A DNA stretch of 64,000 nucleotides from Oreocharis arfaki (lineage: Eukaryota; Chordata; Aves; Passeriformes; Paramythiidae): positions 372,001 to 436,000 of the forward strand of contig VZRR01004734.1 of NCBI GenBank assembly GCA_013398015.1. The letters are read 5' to 3'. This document shows positions 14,001 to 29,000 of this stretch, piece after piece (position 1 is the first letter of the stretch; each line of letters begins with the position of its first letter). Both the position numbers and the translations under genes were made by a program. The notes under the pieces were generated by a model. The model saw only the letters and a program-made list of their open reading frames with translations. It made no database searches and was not told where the DNA came from.

Positions 14001-17000
14001 TTCAATTTTACATTATGTTCTACAGTAAGGAGATCCTCACACATTTAAATGCTCTCTTATAAAGATAAAAATGTTATCTGCCATGACACAGTTACTTTCC
14101 TTTCTTTGTACGTTCCTTCAGAAAATACTAAAAACCTCACAGAAAAATCAACATAAATGTTATTTTGATCTCCTTAACAGTAAATTCCTTAGGCAGCATT
14201 TTAAAACTATAGTAAAGAATATTTAAATTATCTGGGAAACCTTGGTTTTTTTATGGACTTTTCTGAATATAATGGAACTGACATCAACTGGTGTTGTTTC
14301 AGCTAAGCTTAATTCTAAATGAGTTCAAGACCTTGCCCAGAAGGAAGACAGACATTAAGTAATCAATAACAGCTGGAGGAAACCATGGCCATGACCTTTT
14401 AAACAACTTCTGGGAAAACTGCAGATCTTCTATGGATCATAATGAATTTCAGGGAATTTATGGCTTCACTGCACCCTATGGGAATTTCATCACTGCCACC
14501 AGCTAAGCCAGGGTTCTACTCTATGCACTCCCAACTAGAAAAGAGAGTCCCAGATACCCCTTTGTAGCAGCAGATGTATTCATTCCATGGGAAACCATGC
14601 CCCATTTCTACAATGCCAGACCAGAAACATACTGTGAAGATTTTAACATTTAAAAACTGTACCTGTGTTGATGTAGCAGCATTTGGGGTTATAGGTGAGG
14701 GTGAGTCACTTGTTTTTGGCTCACCAGGGGAAGCTGCTGAACCCTGGGATTCTTGGCTGGCTGGTTGATCTGGTGATAAAGCATCACTGCTGTCTTCATC
14801 AAATGAGAAATCATCCAAAGCTTGAGGGTAATTCTCTTGTCCGACTGCTAAAATGTTTATATAGAAAGAAACAGTGGTTTTTTTTAATTGCACAAACTGA
14901 ATTCAGACATTCATGGCAGAATTAGCTAATTGCTGGAAAACTATCAATTTTCAGCAGCCTAAACATATGGTACCTAAGTATTTATTGTGTTTTTAATGTG
15001 AGAGCCATATTAAATTATATGCAAGGAATCAATGAAACCAAGTGTGGAGCAGAAGTGGTTTTAGTAAGAGATTAAAAGGTACATTCAACAGATATGGAGT
15101 GCACACAGACACCTATGGCAGGCTGAGGAATGGCCACACATGTTTGATCACTTTGTAATAATTTTTATTAAAAAACAAGTACTTTCAAAGTTTCATATAA
15201 AAATAGGATTACTTTGTTTAAATGATAACAGAGTTTAGGCCTCAGAAGCTGAAAGGGCATATGTTAGCTTCTAGTGAACTTTATCCTCAAGAATTAAATT
15301 TTTATTTTTGACAGTGCCATGTAGATCACAAACAGAAGCTGTGGGACTTCTACTTGCCTATAATGGCTTCTTTAACACTGGAGTCCACAGGAAGAATATT
15401 TTTTTCTACCAGTTCCATAGGGCCAGGTCTCTGAGCAATCTTCTCATTCAGATCATCTGCCAACCGAGCTCTCTTCAGTTTCATCTGAGTGGCTTGTAGT
15501 GAAGGCTCTGCAAAGGTCTCTAAAAGGATATATTGAATTAAATATTCTGTTCCAACTTTCCCCCAATTTCATGACAAACGACACTGTCTTGTCTTTGCAA
15601 TAACCATTCCACTTTTATAAAAAAAGGTCAAGTACAACTCTGAAAATTCTCAAATTAATATGCAAAAATATGATTATATGAGTAGATGTTGTTCATCCCC
15701 ATGATCATGTTTTTCAAGAAGTCTAATCTCTTTTTTAACAGCAGTAAGACCTTTGGTAAACATCTCTATAAAGCCCGACAATAGAGCAATGAATATACAA
15801 TAACAAATACCAGTTATAATCTAGAGCATTTGCTGCTCTAATGGTTTTCCAATGTGAGCTATGGTAAAGGTTTAATTAGTCCATTGATTTTTGGATTGTC
15901 TCTTCACAAATCTTTTAAGTTTACCTTAAAAACAGCTTCTAGCAAAAATCTGAGTCTTCAGAATTGCTCTTCAATAAATTTATGGAGATTGTCAATATGG
16001 ACGTGATCTATCATTAAGCAGGCTCCTACCAGGATTTAGTATTCAAATACATGTTTTGAAAACCAAGGGCTATTAAATTTTCTTGGATTATGGTTATTTG
16101 GTAATTTCTGTTCTTGGCAAGCTCATGGTGAAACACAGTAATCCAGCCCCATCCATCAACAGACTGTTGTTTCCCATCACCTGAGCAACAAGGAAAATAA
16201 CAAGGCAGGGTAACAGTCACATTTATTAGAGGTTCTTCAGGGCTAGGGGAGAGCACAAGGCTGTCAGGTCATTTTAGGGCATGAGCAGAAATTGAAGTAA
16301 TATAAACACTCCATGCACACACACCATGATATAATTATCATTATAGAGTAAGAACAATATGCAATAGCAGACAAATACACTGCTGAGAATACCCTCACTG
16401 CCACAGATGTATCTATGACTATACAGATATAGAACACAGACTACCACAGACACTGTAGAAGTAGAGAAATAGAGCATATAAACCTTTAGAAATAATTCAC
16501 ATCAAAGTGTAATTCAGCGAGACAGCTGCGAGCACAACCAAGTGCCTGCTGTGAGCAGCTCCAAGGCCCAGAGCCGGCACGTACCTTCCAGGATGTGCAT
16601 CCTCACCAGCTCCGAGCGGTCCGGCCTGCTGCGGATCTTGTGCTTCAAGAAATTTTCAGTCTTAAAAGAAATGAGGAAACAGCATTAACGACTGTTCACT
16701 TAAAAACTCAAAGCAGATTGATAAATTGCCCGCATCCAATCAATGAACAGTTGCAGTTTCATTCAGATGGGTGGGAATCACTGTCAGAACACGGACAGTA
16801 GAGGGGTTCCTTTTGTTCCATTTTCCTAGCAGGGCTGATGGATTTCCAGCTTCCCCAAACAAGATGGGAATATTTCTGGATTTGATCCCACACCACCACA
16901 TAATCACAACTGTATAGATTTGCTACAGAAATACTGCACAAGCATAATCTACCCAAGTATCCAAACCTTAACTGGAGGTAGCTATGTGTTAACCTCCCAT

Positions 17001-20000
17001 AAGTTTAACCCCCAACTCATCTGTGAAGGCTTAGAAACATTCCTCTCAGATTTGACACACATATTTTATCTTCATGAATTCTCCCAAAATAAAAGCACAC
17101 ATTATTACTGTAATGATAAGAATTTTTCCATGTACTCAGAGAATTTACTATCACAAAAAACCGACTACACATTTCCAGATTTTAAGCACAAGTTTACACA
17201 AAATGGTTTACCCTGGCTCGCTCCAGGCTCTTTATCTGCTCATGGAATGCAGCTGGACTTTTCAAGGCTGTGAAGGGAGAGTAAGAGTTAAACTGACAGG
17301 AAGTGATTTTTGAAAGAAATATGCTAACCAGAATGTGTGTATGGGTGTTTAACACCACCTCAGAGTCGTGTTTGCATCTGACCAGGCTTACATTTGATTC
17401 CTGCTAGTTGTATCCACCTATATTTAGCAGAGATGAGCAATACTCCTATACAGAATACTTGGAATATTTGATTTTAACATATTATTACCATGTAATGGTT
17501 AACTTCTTCGCTATGTACAAAGGTGTTTGTTCATTTATCAAAGCTGTCCCACAGCAGAAATTTTATGAGGTAAGGTTTAGAATGCCAAAATGCCATTTAA
17601 TTTATTCGACTGAATTTTCTGTCGAAATACTCATACTTGCTGTTTTAGAGAGAGCTGGACCTTCCCTTAAGAACTATGTGTTGATTTAAAAAAAAAAATG
17701 GAAAAATGTAGAGGCCTTAAATGCTCAGCTTAGAAAACAGAATGACAGTTAGCTGCTAAAGAGCCAAAAAGAGTAAAAAACCCACTATTCACCTAGAAAT
17801 AACAAAAATTGTAGAGGGCTCCATCTCAATGCCGTCCACTTACAGATCTCCATGTTTTCTGTGCACCTCTCATTTGTTTGACAACCCTTGTCATTCTACA
17901 CTTTAAAAACTGCTGTCTTTGTTATTAATGTCCACTCATTTAAGTAATTCAGTTTATTTAGTAATTTAGTCATAATTATTTAAATAGAGAAAATAAAAAT
18001 AGAATCAGACTATGTCTACAAATCCTTGCATTTTCATCACGATGGCTATTTTAACTGAAACATGATGTAAGCATGATGAATTTGCTACATGCTCACTTCC
18101 ATTATCAAAAGGATCCCACAAGTCTTTTCAAATGCTAAAGTTATTTTTAATGATCTTGCAGAAATGCTTATCTTCATTATTTTATATATTCAATTCATAA
18201 TTAATACCATAAAAATACAAATTACTAGAAGTAAGTCTTACGTGGCATGATGCCCTGGTCCACCAGCTGTTCTCGTGTCCGTCTCTGTTGCAGCCTCAGC
18301 TGAAGTACTGACAAAAGAAAACATTCATTCCTGTGTAAGCACAGTCTCCTCACAAAATGCAAAACCCCATTCAAATGACACCAAGTATTGCAACTTCAGA
18401 AATACTTTTTGCTGTGTGTATTCACACCCGACAGTAACTCCTAAGAGCCATGCTAGGGAACAGCTGCTAACACAGTTCCCAGGGATTACTTCCATCCCCA
18501 CTTTCATTGGAGTTTGCTGCTTCTCAGCCACATCTGATGGCAGGACTGTATTTCCCACGTGCAACCACTTTTCCTATCAGCCAGGCCTCAAAAGGGGTGT
18601 TAAGCTTACATCAAGAAAACAGCGAGGTAAAAAGAGTTTAAACCATAAAGTGGAACACATAATGATTACAGAGCCTTATTGCATGTCCTAAGCCAATCTT
18701 ACATGACTTCACTGTGGTAATATAGAAATGAAGTTTGCAGAGCATTTTAGAAGAAAAGCTCTATGTGTTTGGTTGATTGTTTCATCTTAGGGGGTTTTTT
18801 TTTTAATATAAAGCCTGATTGTACATCTAAATAAACCATGCTGAAACACAAGGAACTGAAGAGAAGAGGGATTTTATCTGCCTTATTTAAAAACAACAAA
18901 AAGGTATTACAGTCAGGAACAGACCTTATTCTCTCTCTGAGCATCAGTGTTGGCTTTTTGATTGAGATATGTGTTATGATAATTATTTAAAGGACAAAAT
19001 AAATTCAATACTGTCAAATGTGAAAAAAGTGTTTATAAAGCTTCAGAGGTAACTTCTTATGTTTCATAACACTTAATAAAACGTTTCTCATCATTACTGT
19101 GTGAGTAACCAATGTGACATACATTAAATACTGCACCAGAAACCACAAAACTTGGGGGAAGATGTAGACATAAAAGTTTTATACTTTCAAAGATTATAGC
19201 TTCTTTTCCCAGGGAAAAAAAAAGGAAAAAAAAAGTTGTCTCTTTCTTCTACTGTTCCCTTCCCCTTGTTTCTATATCAGTTTATCATAGTGCTTCATTA
19301 TCTCTTTTGACACATATAGATATTACCCCAAAGTGAAATTTTATCTTCCAAACAAGGGATGGTCAAGAGAAAAAATATATTAAAGATATAATATTTACAT
19401 GCTGAAATTCAGACTCGAGAGCTTATTAAGGGTGTATGATTATGGTATGCTGTTCCTATTGTATTTCACAAGGAAGCAAAACAAGCTAAGGCATTGTCCA
19501 AAACATCAAAATGAATGTAATTTCTAAAAAATTAAGCTAAGGACAAAGTTCATTGTTTCCACGATTTAAAAGGAACCAGCTTATTTCCTGTTCCGCAGTA
19601 CAGGAAGGATATTCCTCTGGCTAAAGCATTAAGACCGGGAATAGCAAGTCCTGAAAACAAGGACATTATTTTCTTGTGTCACACAAACATTGAGAGTTCA
19701 AATACAAACATTTCAGGGCTGTGGCACAGCAGATCTGTTCAGACTTTACAATATTGTGACACAAGAATCACAAAGGACAGAGATGGGAGAACACAAAAGA
19801 ACAACACTAAAATGTAAACTGACAAAAAGTCATTCAAAAGGTATTGAGTTCCTCTGGAAACTTAAAAATACCTCCTTTAAGTAGGGCATTGTATTTTCCA
19901 AGTAATTTCAACTGTAAAAAGTTAACTGAAGAGTTACTCTATAATAGTTTGGTTTTGTGTTCCTTAGTTTCCTGTGGCTCCAGGTAAGGCATGACCTCTT

Positions 20001-23000
20001 GTTAAGGTATCTCTCACCAGTAGGTGCAAACTTGTCCTGCCTGGAGTCCTGCACCAGCTTTACTAAATAAGCATGCATTAAAAAAACCCCAACATTTCAA
20101 TGGAAATGCATTTCGAGCACACAGTATCACGATGTGATGTTAAGCTTCTAACCCTGGGGTACATAATGAGCACAAAGCCTGGAGAAACTCACTGACTGCT
20201 GTAGTGTTAACAGGAAAGCAACAGAACTCTGATATGTTCTTCTTTGGGGTTCCTTGCTTACAAATAGAAAAGTAAGAAAGCACAGAGTCAGCCTTAAAAC
20301 TGTATATGCAATCCCTTTCAAAAACCTTAAATAAGTTTTACCCATCCAAATGATGTGAAAGACAATTTATAAGGACGTTGGCAAGACCACTGTATTCCAA
20401 TGTTTTCAGTCCTGAGTAGATTAAAACTTATCTTTCTTCTATTCTTCGCTCAAGCTCTGTTTTCTTTTACATCACCAGGAGACTGTGACAAGGCTTGAAA
20501 ATCATGTCCTGCTCTGGGCAGGAAGCTCATCCATGCTAACAGCTCTATTTGGTCCTAATTCACACCATACTTAAATCTGCCTTTCTTGGAATGCTAAGCA
20601 AATGACAGATGTGCCTACCAAATCTTTTACCTAGTTACAGGTCAGTTTCAAACACATGCCTCTTTATTTCAGGCCCAAGGTCTTCAAGCAAAATGATCTG
20701 CTCCAACATCAGTGATGCCCATAGCAGAGGTGATACGTGTTAGACACAGTAAGTAAACCAGAATTAGTATTTCTTTTTCAGTTCCATTACCTGAAACACA
20801 GTGGGTCAACAAGTGAAGGCTGGCAATATCACAGCAGGTGCAGGAATGTTAATACTACTGTGACTCATATACCAAAATATCATAGGCAGGTATTAAGAAA
20901 TAATGCATTTATGGTGATGTTCCTGATTTCTAACATGTTTTTTATCCAGACTTTCTTTTTCACTAAGCTTTCCCATAAACCCCATTTTGTAGGTGTAGCT
21001 GGTTCAGCTATAACTACCTAAGGATTGCTAGGATTGTGCTTTCAATATTGGTAATCATGAGTGGGAAACAACACTATTACTGAATGTATTATACACTATT
21101 TCTAAATATAAATTATGAGAAGCCCTGCTGTGTAGCTGGCTCAAACTTTGCAGAAAGAGTAAAAACTGACTCATATCCTAAACAAAGTCCAGTGTAACAA
21201 GAGGATATGCAGTGGACTACAGCAAAAGGGAGAGAGGAACCCTAAGAATGAACCTGCACATAAACCTTACGTGCTCACGTGCGAAGCTTTAGCATTTTTT
21301 AACAGAAACATGTAACAAACCATTCTTGTCTCTCATAATATTACTTGTCTGCCCATCATCTGTTAATCTAAACTGGGCATTACAAAGCAATGACAGAGGA
21401 TTTTGAAGTTGTCTCATCTGTATCTGGACAAGTCATATAAACAGTGGGAAAACTGAGAAAATGAGAGATATAGAAAATATAGAACATATAGAACATAAAG
21501 TTATTCACTTACTAAATAAATATCATGAACTTATATATTACATAATAAGGAAAGGACAGCCTGTAGCATGACTAACAGGGAAGCACTGCAGGGGGAATGC
21601 TAAAGAAGAGATGACTCATAGTTAGAAAGATGGTATAAGATAATAACTGAAGATTTTGACTTGACCAGAGCTAGGAGGTTAAACAGAAACAGAGCTGGAT
21701 GAAAACCAGATGTTTGCTTTTGCAATCAACTCCAAAACTAAGGTTAAAAACCAGCTTCTTGTCTAAACTTTTAAAAATGAAAAATATTGAGCAGTTGAAT
21801 GCATTATTAAAGAAAAGAAAATTTTCAAATAGAAAGCAATCATGAATAAAAACCCTAAATATATTATTTTTAAAAGTCGGAAAGCTAAAAAGGTTTTGCT
21901 TTTCCAAAGCAAATCCATTAGGAAAAAAGCTGATATTGGTATCTCTACAAAAGAGATATAAGGACCTAGAGCCTCTTAAATACTTTCAGCCTCTACAGTG
22001 ACACAAAGTAAAAAGCAGAGCTGTTTCTAAGGAAGAAACAGTAACGCCTGTCTGTGAGTTGCATAACCTCATGTAGTCAGAGTACGGGGTTACAGGTCTG
22101 GGTGTCAGAGCAGGTGGTCACACTGCAGTCAGGGGTGACCCTTCCACTGACTCTAGTTCCAGACAGATGTGTGTCTTTACACTGGAGGTGAACCTGAAGT
22201 GGGTATGAAGGAAGGGAACAGGAATGAGGTTTGTGAAGAGCTCAGAAGGAAATGGGGACTCACAAGAAGCAGCTCAAAGAACAGCCAGCCAGATAGGAGG
22301 ATGGGAGTCATGGAAACTAAATCACATGTTTTCAATAAGGAAAATATGATGAAATTATCTTCAGAGACAAGGATGAACCATCTGAGAATTGCACGTATGG
22401 CAAAGAATTGCTCATTTATTTCTGTGAGAAACTATCTAGAATAGAATGCAGGTTGGTTTAAATCTAATGTAATTAAAGCAAATACAGACTTTGCTTATCA
22501 TATATGGAAATCCATAGAGCAAGATGTTTCTAGAACAGTCAGTAACACACAAAGTGGTAAATCTAGTAAAGCTGGATAAGAGGACACAGCCTAAAAAAAG
22601 AAAATTAAAAAATCGAAAAACCATTGAAGCATTACCCAAATATAAAATATATATATATTTTACTACATGTTCTAGTGTGGGTTGGGGTTTGGATTTTTTT
22701 TCCCTTCTTCTGTTTTTTCCCCTCCCCTTTATTTCAAAGAACCATTTACAGACAAGCCATCATGGAATCTGGGGAAGGGAGAATTTGACAGACAGGAGGT
22801 GCAGGTACTACAAAGCAAAGTTCCCCTTGGAATGGTACTTACTCAAAGATTGTGTTTAACAGAAGGTTCTTATCTGGGTAAATCCATTCAGCTTGTGGCC
22901 AGACAGTTTACCTTTCACTTTCACACTTTTAAAATCAGGCAGCTACCTACGTAACCTCTAAAATCATAGGTGATCTCCAAATTAAAGGCACGAAATGAAC

Positions 23001-26000
23001 AAATATTTAGGTATGTTAATACATTATTAATGTTGTTAATACTGTTCCTCCTATTTAAAGTATATGTGCAAAAGAAGGGCTATGTTAACACCACTGAGCA
23101 AATGCAGTTGCTAAAAGACAGTATAGATATTTTGCACTTCACATTATCTAGCAGGAATCCTCCTTCACACCACTGCAACTCTAAAAATTGTCTGTGAACT
23201 ACTTCTGAATAAAAGCCATGCACAGAGAGGTCAGTAAAATTCTTGCTTTGACTGAGGGAGAAGGGAGGATATTCTTTTTTGTTTTCAACTAAGCGTACAA
23301 TTTTAACACTTGAACACCAAGTGGAGAGATTCCAAAATTTCCATGTGTTTTCTTAAGTCAATAAAATGATCATTAAAGCTTGGATAGCTTATTTAATACT
23401 TACTGACAAAAACAAAAAAGCATAATCCCTCCTCACAGTAAGAACATCTGGTTATCTGACTCTCATAGTCAGCAGAAGTCTTGTGACTGCACTGGAGGTA
23501 GAGATTTTTTGCCAGCTGAAAAGCTGAGTGCCAGAGGCTGGTGCTCCCACTCTTACAGCTCCTTCCAGTGTTAGCACACCAGGGAATCAGCACTTCTCTA
23601 AGCCAGGGAATGGAGATGATGGTGCAGAAAGGGGAGGTTATTCGTTAACCAATGCACTTGATTATGTGGAAGTGTATTTCTGTAAAGCAGTAACTTTTAT
23701 AAAGCCAATGGCTCTGTTCTCACACCGTGAGTCCTGCTCAGGTTCACAAGAGGCAGACTGAAGATAACCAGGAGCAGCAGCTCCTCAGTCTCCTGCTGAA
23801 GCGCCCTGAGGGGGTGACTGCAGGAGCAGTGCCACAACCCGGCACTTGAGGAGACACAGCACGTTCCGTATAAACCCTTGGAAAGGCAGCAAACAGAGCG
23901 GTCTGAGCACATTTTACTCACTGTGAACGGCAGAATGAGTGAAATAAAGCATATTATTAAATCACCTAAAACAAACAGTTTTTATCAGAACTGAGCAAGT
24001 GATTCCTGTCATGAATCTGTAATGTGTATCCTATAGAAGAGCAGCCTCAAAGTAGTACTACATAATCACAAGCACTGGAATGTAAAGAGGCCAAAAATAA
24101 ATTGATAGTTGTCCTGCAGGAACAATGCTATCTACACTGATTGACAAGCTTTCACCACTGCTTCTTGCCTTGAAAAAAACCAGAATACATACTGTGCAGA
24201 GTTCCAGCACTAATAACTCCATATCTAACGCAGTTTATTACAGAGCCTATTAATTTAAGATCAAATTCTATCTTTTTATAGAAGGTACTATGAAACAGCA
24301 AATAGTTGTTGCCATTTCCCAATTACACAGCTGAAACAAGCACTTCACCATGGACAAGGGGTCCAGCAGACATCACACAGTCCTTTCAAATGGCAGCAAG
24401 AAGAAAAACAATGCATAGAGATTTTTTTAATGTTCTGTACGCAATCATCTCATTCTTTCCCTCAAAGTTAAAATCCAATGGATATTACCTATTTAAACCC
24501 TAAAAACTGCAAGTAAAAATGAGAAAATGTAATGTCCAACATTCCTGCATACCCCCTTGGAAATTTCCAGGAGCAGCAGAAACTCCAGCGCAGGCTGCTA
24601 GGCTGGCTGCCATGGAAACAGACAGTGCTGGAAACACGGCCGTTTCCTTTACATGAAAAGCTGTTACACCGAAAGCCTCCATTTCTTTCAGCCAGCTTCC
24701 AACAGCTTTTCTGCAGCCGCTGCCCCTCGGACACCGAGGCCAAAGCACAGTGGGTGGAGGCTCCTGGCAGCTGCTGCAGTGGCACCGGGCACTGCGGAGG
24801 GACACAGAACTGTCCCCCGGGCCCCTGGGCTGAGGCATTTGTACCCTGAACGTGAGTGGGGAGCAGCAGGGTGGCAGTGAACAGAGCAGAGAATTCATCG
24901 GGTGCAGGTGAGCTGCAGGGGTGATCCGAGCATCAGCTTTGTCCTGGAATAGCAGCCCAGCCTCACAGGACAGCAGCTACAGAACTGCAGAACCTGAGAA
25001 CCGAGAACTCTCTGTGCATCCTGCACTTGTTACCCTGCACCCCAAACCCCGCCTGCTCACACCCAAAAGTTTGTATTTTCTAAACACCGTAACTTTTCGC
25101 TAGGTTAACCTTCCAGAGATAGGGTTTGCTTTCTCCTGAGTTGTGATTATTTCTCCCTCAACTCTATGATGAGGTATTGTACTTTATTTATAAAAAAAGG
25201 TTAATCTTTCCCACTAATATTTGTTCTGCAAAAAATAATAAAAAAAATAGTAGAAAGTATATTTTGTATAGTAAGAAAAAGAAAGAGAAGGTGATAGGCA
25301 AGGTACGTATCTCAGGAAGGTTATGGAATATGGTAGTTTGCACATGGCATTACACATTCCATCAGTCCAAAGTCAGAAATTTGTTAATAAAATGTTCACT
25401 TCATTTATATGGCATATCAAAGAAGGAGAGGAGGGAAAACCATGAAAATAGCTACTTGTAATTCATTGGAAATGATTCTAAATAAGTTGTACAGCATTTT
25501 AAAGATAAAATGCATTTAAAATTGGGGTACTCCTTCCCCATCAGCCTGAAGATGGTAATACAGCCTGTTAAATACTCTCAATTTTAAAACAAAAATAAGT
25601 CATCACCAATCCACCTTGTAAAAAATATCAGACATCATCTAATCATGGGTGACTATGTTATACTGGCTTCAGTCTTCCAAACGTCCATGTATGCCAGGAT
25701 ATAATTGAAAAAAGGAAATATTTTACTTAGTTTAACTTGTTTTTGTTAAAAAACCCCCCTTAATTACTTGTTACATAATTTTAATGTTCTTTTTTCCATT
25801 ATTGTATAAATGATTTTTCTGCTAAGATTATATTCAAAATAATTAAGAAAAGTGAAACAGCTCTTTTGCATACTCGTTTTAAGCAGTTATTCAGCTTAGT
25901 TATTCCATTTCAGCTTAGAAATGTACTGTATAAGTGTAAAGTATATGAGAGGAGACTACTGAGGGCCATTTCACATAATCTCTCCAGAATTCTGGAGGGA

Positions 26001-29000
26001 AGCCCTGCAGGACCTCCAAATCTCTTAAATGATACCACTGTGATTTAAAGCTTTTGTCTGCAGCCAGTGCTGATGCTCAGGTAAGTGCTTCCAGCAGTAA
26101 GAGCATCCACTGAAAGCAGAAAATGAAAACCTAGATGGCAAAGAGAGCTCCATGTAAACTCAACATTTCAAACAAACATATGAACTATAACAATATCACT
26201 AGCTGAGAGGCTTAAATGACTAGGATATAGGACAATCTGTATTGTATCCTACTGCTGTGGAACATGTTGCTTAGAAACAAGCCAGAACATACACAAGCCT
26301 CCAAACAAATTACTGGGATGTCTGCTGGGATGAATATATATATACACGCATGGATATGTAAAAAGCAAAATGTATACTTTGCACAATTATTTACATCTTT
26401 AAAATGAGAAAAATCATGTCCATCTTGGGTGAAAAGTCTCAACAAACTAAAGCTTGTATTTCCAATTTCTGTAAAATTGCATAACTTAAGTATATTAACA
26501 ATAACATTTTCTAAATCTGCAAGCATTATTCTGCTTAGTACAGTCTTTTGACTTTTTAAAAAATAATCTGCATTTCCTCAAATACTACTATCAGCCAAAA
26601 AGTGTACTGTCAAGGGACTCATGAAACTTGAGTTTAAATTCTACATCTACTACGACTTCCTTTGTGATAATCTGGAGTGTATTACTTTGAATGATGACAT
26701 ATGATTTCAAGCCAAGCCCCCTCCATTGTCCATGCTATTCGTAGGCACAGCAAACAAAATGCACACCCAAGCAGATTCTCCAACTCAGGAGACTACATAT
26801 TAATTCAAAAGAGAGAAAGGTGGATTGCCACTGAGCTGCCTGATTGCAGACAGGGATGTGAGCAATGGTATTGAGTCAACTCTGCTACACAGACAGCACC
26901 AGACTCCGCAGATGCTCAGTGGGTGAGTCCAGCTGATCACAGAGATGGGGAAGCTGCTGCATTAGGGAGGACCCCGCACTAGAGGCTGAGGCTCACATTT
27001 GTTGTGTTGGATGTGACAGGAAAGAAGAATACCCCAGCAGAGCAGCAAAGCAGACGGTGGTTTCAGAGTGTGGTTTCATAACTCAGCATGATCTAACACA
27101 GGATGACTGATGGAAAGCCAATGGTCTGTGCCTCCCTCCAACCCCAGCTGCTTCTGCTGCTTCCACCCTGGCAGAGGCCTCTCGCCAGGTCCGTGCTCTG
27201 GCCTGGCTGCGAACCAGCACCATGAAATAAGTGCTCTTCAGTAATACCTGGTCACTGATCCCACTCACTTCGGGCTGTGTAACTCCTAATCCCAGCATGA
27301 GAAAGAAGCTGGGGCAGTAAGCAGGGTAGGGCTGGGGCATTTCCTCCAATACTACAGGATACTATAATGTGTATCAACAGCCTAAGCAAAGAAACAGGCT
27401 GGATGGGAATACACCTGCTCTTGGCAGCAGCAGTCTTAATCCTAACCTTTTAAAAAACTTCAAGAAATCTTGTAGTTGCCATAGCAAGTTTTTTAAAAGC
27501 TCTTCATTAGCCACCATCATCTTCTAATTGTACACAGATTACATACAAAATCAAATTAGTACATCGTAGTCTTGGTTTATTGAAGTAGTTAAGCATGTGT
27601 TTATTATAATGGTATTACAATATATTTATTATTCATTTAAGTGCTCCACTGAAGAAGAAAATTCTGTGGAATAAGTGCTGATTTACTTTTACGACACACA
27701 ATTATCCCACTGACATTAAAGAGACTGTTTATGGTAGAGTTTAACACAGCCCCGCAGGATCAGTACATGGAATTTACAGTGCTTCTTTTATTAACAAAGG
27801 AATAACTTTTTTTTTGCCAGTATTTTTCTCATTATCTGTGTCTCAAGAAACCTGATGGATTACCAATGATAATGGGTCATAAAAACACCTTTAAACCCCT
27901 GATAATACAACTTAGGGCTTTCTCTTTACAAAAAACCCCAACCCAACCAACCAACCCCAACAAACCAACAGCAGAATCTTTATCATGCCAGCACAGGAGA
28001 GCAGAAGAGGTCAAGAGTACCATCAATACTCAACATGCCAGCAGTAGCAGGAAGTCTGTTGAATAAACAATTCTCATGCAACATGGATTTGATTGCAAGG
28101 GATGAGGGGAAGAAATCCTTCCTGACTACACCTGGCAATCCGTTACTCAGGCAGCACGAAGACAATTCCAGTGCACACCTGAGAAATCCACTCATTCCAC
28201 CCTGTATCCTGTTTCCAGCACTTGCCAGTCTCCAGTTCCTCACAAACCAGTAAATTTAAAATGCAAAACAAATCCAGGAAAGAAATTATGTTTCAAGGTG
28301 GAAAGAAAATTTCCTTCCTGGCTAGTTTTTTTTTTTTTATTCAGAGTAGCCTGCAGGGACCTGGTAACTTTGAAACTCAGATTATCATATGAAAAATATG
28401 GTGCAAACAAACTGGGATCCAACTTCCTTTTAAATTCCACCTAAGACAGCACCCAAACTGATTTGTTTCACCAATTCAATACTGTGTCTTAAAGAGTTCT
28501 GCATGGTCATACAACTCATCCGTCTTTATATTCAAACAGGGTACAAAGCAAGACTTCCTCAAGTCTCTCCAGTGCTGTCAGAAACCTTTCAATCTGCAGT
28601 CCAGATATATTCCCAGTTCCTAATACATGCACTGTTTGATGACACTGAATCTTCCTTAGTGACTGTATGCACATTTAAGGCTTTTCACTTGAATTTTCCA
28701 AATGTTTTGGTTGCTTACTTGACAGTGCTACAAGATGCTGCAGGAGGTACAGTCAATGGTATTGGAATTTCTGAAAAAGCTGTTTAGTTAGCACCGTGTA
28801 GCTGACCTCAGAGACAGAAAATATCTTTGTTACTTGCTCATATAAAAGGTAATTTTGATCAGACAGATAAAAGTAAGAGCTGTTTTCACAAAAAAGGCAA
28901 TATGCAACAATAATATCTGAGCTGTTTACAAGAAAGTAGGGTAATTAAGAGGATTTCCTCCTATGCTACAGGATGCTATAATGTGTATCAATAGACTAAG

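Noticed and set aside
24489..24898. GC-richer patch with open frames in four frames
   Set aside because: Too few CpGs to call an island and no exon-like match; could be an unrecognised regulatory element but nothing supports it.
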